DNA of 64,000 nucleotides from Pseudomonadota bacterium (lineage in GTDB: Bacteria > Pseudomonadota > Alphaproteobacteria > Rhizobiales > Beijerinckiaceae). The notes under the pieces were generated by a model. That model saw nothing but the letters and a program-made list of their open reading frames with translations, searched no databases and had not been told where the DNA came from. The translations under genes were made by a program, and so were the position numbers. Positions within the stretch are counted from its first letter, which is position 1; the number at the start of each line of letters is the position of its first letter. The DNA lies in contig JAEWKH010000056.1 in NCBI GenBank assembly GCA_023386155.1, forward strand, positions 1 to 64,000, written 5' to 3'. Of the stretch, positions 59,498-64,000 are shown in pieces.

Positions 59498-61372
59498 CTA
59501 TTCCTGGCCGCGCTCGCGGCGGCGGCGCTCCACCTCCTGTTTGATGAGAACGTCCAGGATCTCGCTCGGCACCGCCTTCGAGGGTCGGCTGTTGATGGCG
59601 CGCAGGCGCTCAAGATCGAATTTCGGCTCGCGGTTCACCGTGAGCAGCCCGTTGGTTTCCTGCGCCGTATCGGTAAGCTGCGTGTAGCAGAAGCCTGCAA
59701 GCGCGGTAGAGGCCAGCAAGGCATCGACGAGTTCCTCATAACGGGCGAGCAGGTCGTCGGGGCTGGCGAATTGACCATAGCCGAACCAGTCCTCGCTGGC
59801 CTGCGGCACGAAGCCGAGTCCTCCGAACTCGCTGATCACGATCGGCTCGTCCTCGATCTCGATGCCCTCGCCGAGCAATGGATGATGGTGCGGGCGCACT
59901 TCCCGGAATGTACGCGCGATGGTCTGTCGGTCTGCGTAACGCTCTCGCAGCATGTCGCCGGTCGGCGCATAATCATGCACGCCGAAGATGTCGCCGGCTG
60001 CGTGCTGCCAGCCGTCATTGCCGATCACCGGCCGTGTCGGGTCGAGCGCTCTCGTGAGGTGGTAGAGGGCCCGCACGAAATCGCGCTGCTGACGCGAGCG
60101 GTCGAGATCCGGCACACCCCAGCTCTCGTTCAAGGGCACCCAGGTGATGATGGAAGGATGGTTGTAGTCGCGGCGGACAGCATCCAGCCATTCGCGGGTC
60201 AGCATCTCGGCGGCACGGTCCGAGTACACATAGGCATTGGCGGCCTCGCTCCAGACGAGCATGCCGAGCCGGTCGCACCAGTACAGAAAGCGTGGATCTT
60301 CCACCTTCTGATGGATGCGGACGCCGTTGAAGCCGAGCGATTGCGCCAGTTCCACCTCGCGCCTGAGCGCATCCGCGTCAGGGGCGGTCAGGAGGGAATC
60401 CGGCCAGTAGTTCTGGGCTAGGACGAGCCTCAGGAACGTGGGAATGCCGTTGATGATGAAGCGCCCGTCGCGGGCTTCGATGCGGCGCAGGCCGAAATAG
60501 CTCTCGACGCGATCGACGACCGTGCCGCTTTCATCAATCAGTTCGATTGTGGCTTCGATGAGGTTGGGGTGCTCCGGGGCCCAGAGCAGCGTGCGGCGCC
60601 GGCGGATCGCCGCGTCGTTGATGTCGAGGAGGATGTCCCGACGCAACTCGCGCCCCGAGAGCAAACAGGTGTCGTCGACGAGAAGGCGGATGGGGCGATC
60701 GCCTTTCAGCTGTATGCGCACCCGCCAGCCGGCCGGAGGCGTCCGGTCGAGCCGGAGGATGAGTCCGGTACCGAAGCGGTCCACATCGGGCGTCCAACGC
60801 AGCTCGGCAATCGCAACCTTCGGGATCGGCTCCAGCCAGACCGGCTGCCAGATGCCCGTGGTGCGGTGATACCAGATATAGCCGGGATGCTCCTCCCAAT
60901 ATTGCTTGCCTCGGGGCTGCTGCAAATCCCGGGGCTCGTCCTCGGCACGGACCACGATGGTCTGGCTCTCGCCAGGAACGAGCAAGGAGCTGATGTCGGC
61001 CGAGAAAGGCGTCTGCCCGCCTGTATGCTCGACAGCCATGCGACCGTTGACCCAGACCGTGGCCTTGTAGTCGACGGCGCCAAAATGAACGAGGAGCCGG
61101 TCGCGACGGTCCGCATCGTCCACCTGTATCTCACGCCGGTACCAGACGACAGGATGAAACCCGGTCTCGTGGATGCCGGAGCGTTTGCTCTCGGGGGCAA
61201 AGGGTACCACGATCTCGCGGTCGAAGGGCTCCGCCCGCTCGAACCAGCGCTCGACAAGCCCCTGGTCCTCATCGTCGAAGGCAAAGCCCCACTGTCCGCA
61301 CAGGTCAATCCAGCGCTCCCGGCGTAGCTGCGGGCGGGGGTGAAGGTCGCCTGGCTGGATTGTATCAGTCAT
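59498..61372 (-). CDS. Glycoside hydrolase family 2 protein
   Basis: A 624-residue enzyme with sugar-binding, immunoglobulin-like and TIM-barrel domains of GH2 (beta-galactosidase/glucuronidase/mannosidase type). The general acid-base Glu is in PLNESWG and the nucleophile Glu in VISEFGG. No signal peptide: MTDTIQPGDLHPRPQLRRERW. I chose the ATG at 61372; the frame is open upstream with atypical sequence. It is divergent from two GH1-like genes; substrate unknown. Confidence 0.9.
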   Translation of the reverse strand: MTDTIQPGDLHPRPQLRRERWIDLCGQWGFAFDDEDQGLVERWFERAEPFDREIVVPFAPESKRSGIHETGFHPVVWYRREIQVDDADRRDRLLVHFGAVDYKATVWVNGRMAVEHTGGQTPFSADISSLLVPGESQTIVVRAEDEPRDLQQPRGKQYWEEHPGYIWYHRTTGIWQPVWLEPIPKVAIAELRWTPDVDRFGTGLILRLDRTPPAGWRVRIQLKGDRPIRLLVDDTCLLSGRELRRDILLDINDAAIRRRRTLLWAPEHPNLIEATIELIDESGTVVDRVESYFGLRRIEARDGRFIINGIPTFLRLVLAQNYWPDSLLTAPDADALRREVELAQSLGFNGVRIHQKVEDPRFLYWCDRLGMLVWSEAANAYVYSDRAAEMLTREWLDAVRRDYNHPSIITWVPLNESWGVPDLDRSRQQRDFVRALYHLTRALDPTRPVIGNDGWQHAAGDIFGVHDYAPTGDMLRERYADRQTIARTFREVRPHHHPLLGEGIEIEDEPIVISEFGGLGFVPQASEDWFGYGQFASPDDLLARYEELVDALLASTALAGFCYTQLTDTAQETNGLLTVNREPKFDLERLRAINSRPSKAVPSEILDVLIKQEVERRRRERGQE

Positions 61373-61641
61373 GTCCTGTCCGCTCGGTGTTCTTGCCGAC
61401 GCTGTCAGGGTGAGGCCAGGCCGGGATCGGCATGGTCCTGAAAAATCTCCCAGGAGAGGCCGGCTTTCCCTCCCGTCCCGACCAACGCGCGAAGCGCACG
61501 GATGTTCTCGAAGGGCAGGTCGGTGCAACTTTCTCGCATGTGAGCCGTTTCCTAGCCTGGATCCCATGACGGCCGAGGTTCGCCCGCGGCCCAATCGCTG
61601 TGCTGCAGTGGAAGCACTGACGCTCAAGAGACGGCCACGGC

Positions 61642-62955
61642 ATGACCCGATCACTTCCGCCTCGATCTCAGCTCCAGCGCTTGACGGCGCCCGATGCGTT
61701 CTGGTGGTCGACCGGCATCGAGGACACCTTCATCACGGCGCCTCATCCGACCACAGGGCGAACCCTGGACGAGTACGAGCTGACCGGCCACTACGACCGC
61801 TGGCATGACGATCTCGGCCTTGTTGCCGAACTCGGTGTGCCTTGTGCCCGATATGGCGTGCCCTGGCATCGGATCCAGCCCGCCCCGAACACCTGGGATT
61901 GGACATTTCCCGACGAAACGCTGGAACGCCTGCTCGAGCTTGGCGTCGATCCTCAGGTCGACCTTGTCCATTACGGGTTGCCAGCGTGGATCGAAGGAGC
62001 CTTCCTCCATCCTGACTACCCGAAGCTCGTCTCGGACTATGCGGCCCGGCTTGCCGAGCGCTTCCGTGGACGGATCACCTGGTACACTCCCCTCAACGAG
62101 CCGCGCATTACTGGCTGGTATTGCGGGCGGCTCGGCTGGTGGCCCCCGTTCCGCCGCAGCTGGCCCGGCTTCGTGGCCCTGATGCTGGCCATCGCAAAGG
62201 GCATGGTGGAAACCGTCAGGGCATTGGAGGCTGTCGATCCTGAAATCGTGCCGTACTTCGTCGATGCCACCGACCTGTTCGATACGGACGATCCCGCATT
62301 CGAGGATGAAGCCCGGCGCCGTCAGGACATCGTTTTCCTCGCCCTCGACCTCGTTTCGGGGCGGATCGACGAGCGCCATTCGCTATGGGCGTGGCTGTTG
62401 AAGAACGGAGCGCGGGAGGCCGATCTCGCCTATTTCCTCGACAATGCTGTCACGCTTCCCGTCATCGGCATGAATCTCTACCCCATGTTCACGCAGAAGA
62501 AGCTCCTGCGGGACGCCGGAGGACGCTTTCGCATCCGCATGCCTTATGCCGGGGCCGATCTCATCACTCGGCTCGGGCGGCTTTATTACGAGCGCTACCG
62601 GGCGCCGCTGATGATCTCGGAGACGGCCTCGATGGGCTCCCTGCGCCGTCGGCTCGATTGGCTCGACGCGTCCGTCTCGGCCACACGGCAGCTGCGCCAG
62701 GAGGGCATCCCACTGGTGGGATATACCTGGTGGCCGATGTTCGCGCTTGTGACCTGGGCTTACCGGCAAGGCCGCCGCCCCGTGACCGAGCACCTGGCCC
62801 AGATGGGGTTATGGGACATCGTCCCGGGCGAGTCGGATCCGCTGCGCCGGGTGCGAACGCCTGCCGTCGATGTCTATCAGGACTTGGTACGCGGCGGTGT
62901 CGAAAGTATCGGCATGCTCTCCGCGGCGCCGGCCCGCGTTGCGGCAAGCCTTTAA
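61642..62955 (+). CDS. Glycoside hydrolase family 1-like protein
   Basis: A 437-residue (beta/alpha)8-barrel glycosidase. The acid-base Glu is in YTPLNEPRITG (about residue 152) and the nucleophile Glu in LMISETASMG (about 330), both as in GH1-like retaining enzymes, though overall the sequence is divergent from classical beta-glucosidases. No signal peptide. Its stop codon overlaps an ATG of the next gene (TAATG). Substrate unknown. Confidence 0.85.
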   Translation: MTRSLPPRSQLQRLTAPDAFWWSTGIEDTFITAPHPTTGRTLDEYELTGHYDRWHDDLGLVAELGVPCARYGVPWHRIQPAPNTWDWTFPDETLERLLELGVDPQVDLVHYGLPAWIEGAFLHPDYPKLVSDYAARLAERFRGRITWYTPLNEPRITGWYCGRLGWWPPFRRSWPGFVALMLAIAKGMVETVRALEAVDPEIVPYFVDATDLFDTDDPAFEDEARRRQDIVFLALDLVSGRIDERHSLWAWLLKNGAREADLAYFLDNAVTLPVIGMNLYPMFTQKKLLRDAGGRFRIRMPYAGADLITRLGRLYYERYRAPLMISETASMGSLRRRLDWLDASVSATRQLRQEGIPLVGYTWWPMFALVTWAYRQGRRPVTEHLAQMGLWDIVPGESDPLRRVRTPAVDVYQDLVRGGVESIGMLSAAPARVAASL

Positions 62956-62975
62956 TGGAAAATGGGGAGAGCGGG

Positions 62976-64000
62976 ATGTTCCGAAGCTTCTTTCTGGCCG
63001 GGTTCGAGGGATCCACAGGCTATAACCGGCATGGCCATTGGTTCGATCAAGTGGTCGCGACGGGTCATGACAAAACGGTCGATGACGACTACCGGCAACT
63101 CGCCGAACTCGACATTCACGCGGCGCGTGAAACCATCCGGTGGCCCCTGGTGGATCTAGGCCGTGGACGCTATGATTTTTCCACCGTCGAGCCTTTTGTC
63201 GAGGCAGCCCGTCGCCATGGCGTGGAAGTGATCTGGGATCTCTTCCATTATGGCTATCCGCAGGGGCTCGATCTCTGGAGCGAGGAATTCCCGAAGCGCT
63301 TCGCCGATTATTGCTATGCCGTGGGCCGGTACATCGCGCGGCGCACGGAGGGAACGTGTGCCTTCACCCCAGTGAACGAACCCTCCTTTATGGCGTATGC
63401 CGCCGGCGAGAAGGGCCTGTTCGCGCCGCATGCCACCGGACGCGGCTGGGATCTCAAGGTGGCACTCACGCGCGCGGCCATTGCCGGCATAGACGCCCTG
63501 TGGGCGGCCTGTCCCGATGCTCGGATCGTCAATGTCGACCCCTTGTGCCGGGTAGCCCGACCGTTCGACCGCCCAGAACTTGAGGAGGAGGTTCGGGACT
63601 TCAATGAACGGCTCGTTTTCCAGAGTTGGGATATGCTCTGCGGGCGCCTGCTGCCGGAGCTTGGCGGCAGCCGGAAGCACCTGGACATCGTGGGCATCAA
63701 TTACTACTGGACCAATCAGTGGGAGTTCGGCGGAACGCCATTGGCCGATGGAGTAATTCCCCCACTCGTCGATGACGATCCGCGCCGCTGGCCCCTGAGT
63801 GCCCTTGTGCGTTCCGTGTGGGAGCGCTATGGCGGCGAGGTCATGATCACGGAAACCAGCCATATCGGCGACAAGCGCGGCCACTGGCTGCGGGAAGTGG
63901 CGCAGGAATCGGAGGAATTGCTTCAGGATGGCGTTCCGCTGCGGGGCGTGTGCCTCTATCCGATCCTAGGGATGCCGGAATGGCACGACCCGGAAATCTG
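62976..64000 (+). CDS. Second glycoside hydrolase family 1-like protein, 3' end cut by the window
   Basis: At least 341 residues, open to the window edge. FTPVNEPSFMAY holds the acid-base Glu, VMITETSHIG the nucleophile. A weak N-terminal match to GH1 (FLAGFEGSTGYNR) is followed by the usual WDLFHYGYP. GGGGAGAG lies 6 bases before this ATG; an in-frame ATG at 62955 would overlap the previous stop. No signal peptide is seen. Confidence 0.85.
   Translation, partial: MFRSFFLAGFEGSTGYNRHGHWFDQVVATGHDKTVDDDYRQLAELDIHAARETIRWPLVDLGRGRYDFSTVEPFVEAARRHGVEVIWDLFHYGYPQGLDLWSEEFPKRFADYCYAVGRYIARRTEGTCAFTPVNEPSFMAYAAGEKGLFAPHATGRGWDLKVALTRAAIAGIDALWAACPDARIVNVDPLCRVARPFDRPELEEEVRDFNERLVFQSWDMLCGRLLPELGGSRKHLDIVGINYYWTNQWEFGGTPLADGVIPPLVDDDPRRWPLSALVRSVWERYGGEVMITETSHIGDKRGHWLREVAQESEELLQDGVPLRGVCLYPILGMPEWHDPEI

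Overview
This is a GC-rich (roughly 60-65% by eye) chromosomal window from an alphaproteobacterium, most likely a member of the Hyphomicrobiales (Rhizobiales) close to Microvirga/Methylobacterium. The clues are the paa gene set with both a PaaX and a TetR-type regulator, DUF1236 proteins, DUF2783 beside a flavin monooxygenase, an ECF promoter of the GGAAY...CGTT type, and interspersed palindromic repeats of a kind I associate with this order. Genus assignment is inference. No rRNA, tRNA, CRISPR array, prophage or intact insertion sequence was seen.

Layout. (1) 0.3-25 kb is an aromatic-acid catabolic island: a fused indolepyruvate (arylpyruvate) ferredoxin oxidoreductase divergent from an Lrp/AsnC regulator; paaZ, a hydratase/3-hydroxyacyl-CoA dehydrogenase fusion and a thioesterase; paaX; the epoxidase operon paaABCDE plus an extra PaaA/PaaC-like gene; the operon paaG-paaI-paaK-paaR; a five-gene LIV-type ABC importer; and a flavin monooxygenase with a DUF2783 partner. 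Arylpyruvate or phenylacetate would be turned into phenylacetyl-CoA, epoxidised, ring-opened and beta-oxidised. Two matching TetR-type operators sit upstream of paaZ and between paaG and the importer. (2) 25-28 kb: tonB-exbD-exbB and a secreted protein. (3) 28.6-34.1 kb: an aldarate dehydratase with a TRAP transporter and a divergent GntR regulator. (4) 34.3-38 kb: stress-type genes (peroxiredoxin, DUF2270, universal stress protein, SPW-repeat protein, small ferredoxin-like-fold protein) and a relic of cysK. (5) 38-43 kb: the branched-chain 2-oxoacid dehydrogenase operon. (6) 43-49 kb: a four-gene signalling operon with translational coupling, made of a periplasmic binding protein, a TorS-like hybrid histidine kinase, a single-domain receiver and a receiver-adenylate cyclase. 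(7) 49-55 kb: a subtilase with a glycine/asparagine-rich N-terminal region, two DUF1236-type proteins, an ECF sigma/anti-sigma pair and a LuxR-type regulator. Two near-identical ECF promoters lie before the sigma gene and the second DUF1236-type gene. (8) 55-59 kb: a hydroxyproline catabolic operon with its GntR regulator. (9) 59-64 kb: a proline-rich small protein and three predicted cytoplasmic retaining glycosidases, the last cut by the window edge.

The most interesting items are the binding protein-to-cAMP signalling operon, the extra diiron-fold protein in the paa operon with a Glu-to-Lys change at a metal-ligand position, the ECF regulon with identical promoters, and a 33-residue membrane protein gene at 28.2 kb. 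All calls come from reading the sequence; no database search was run.
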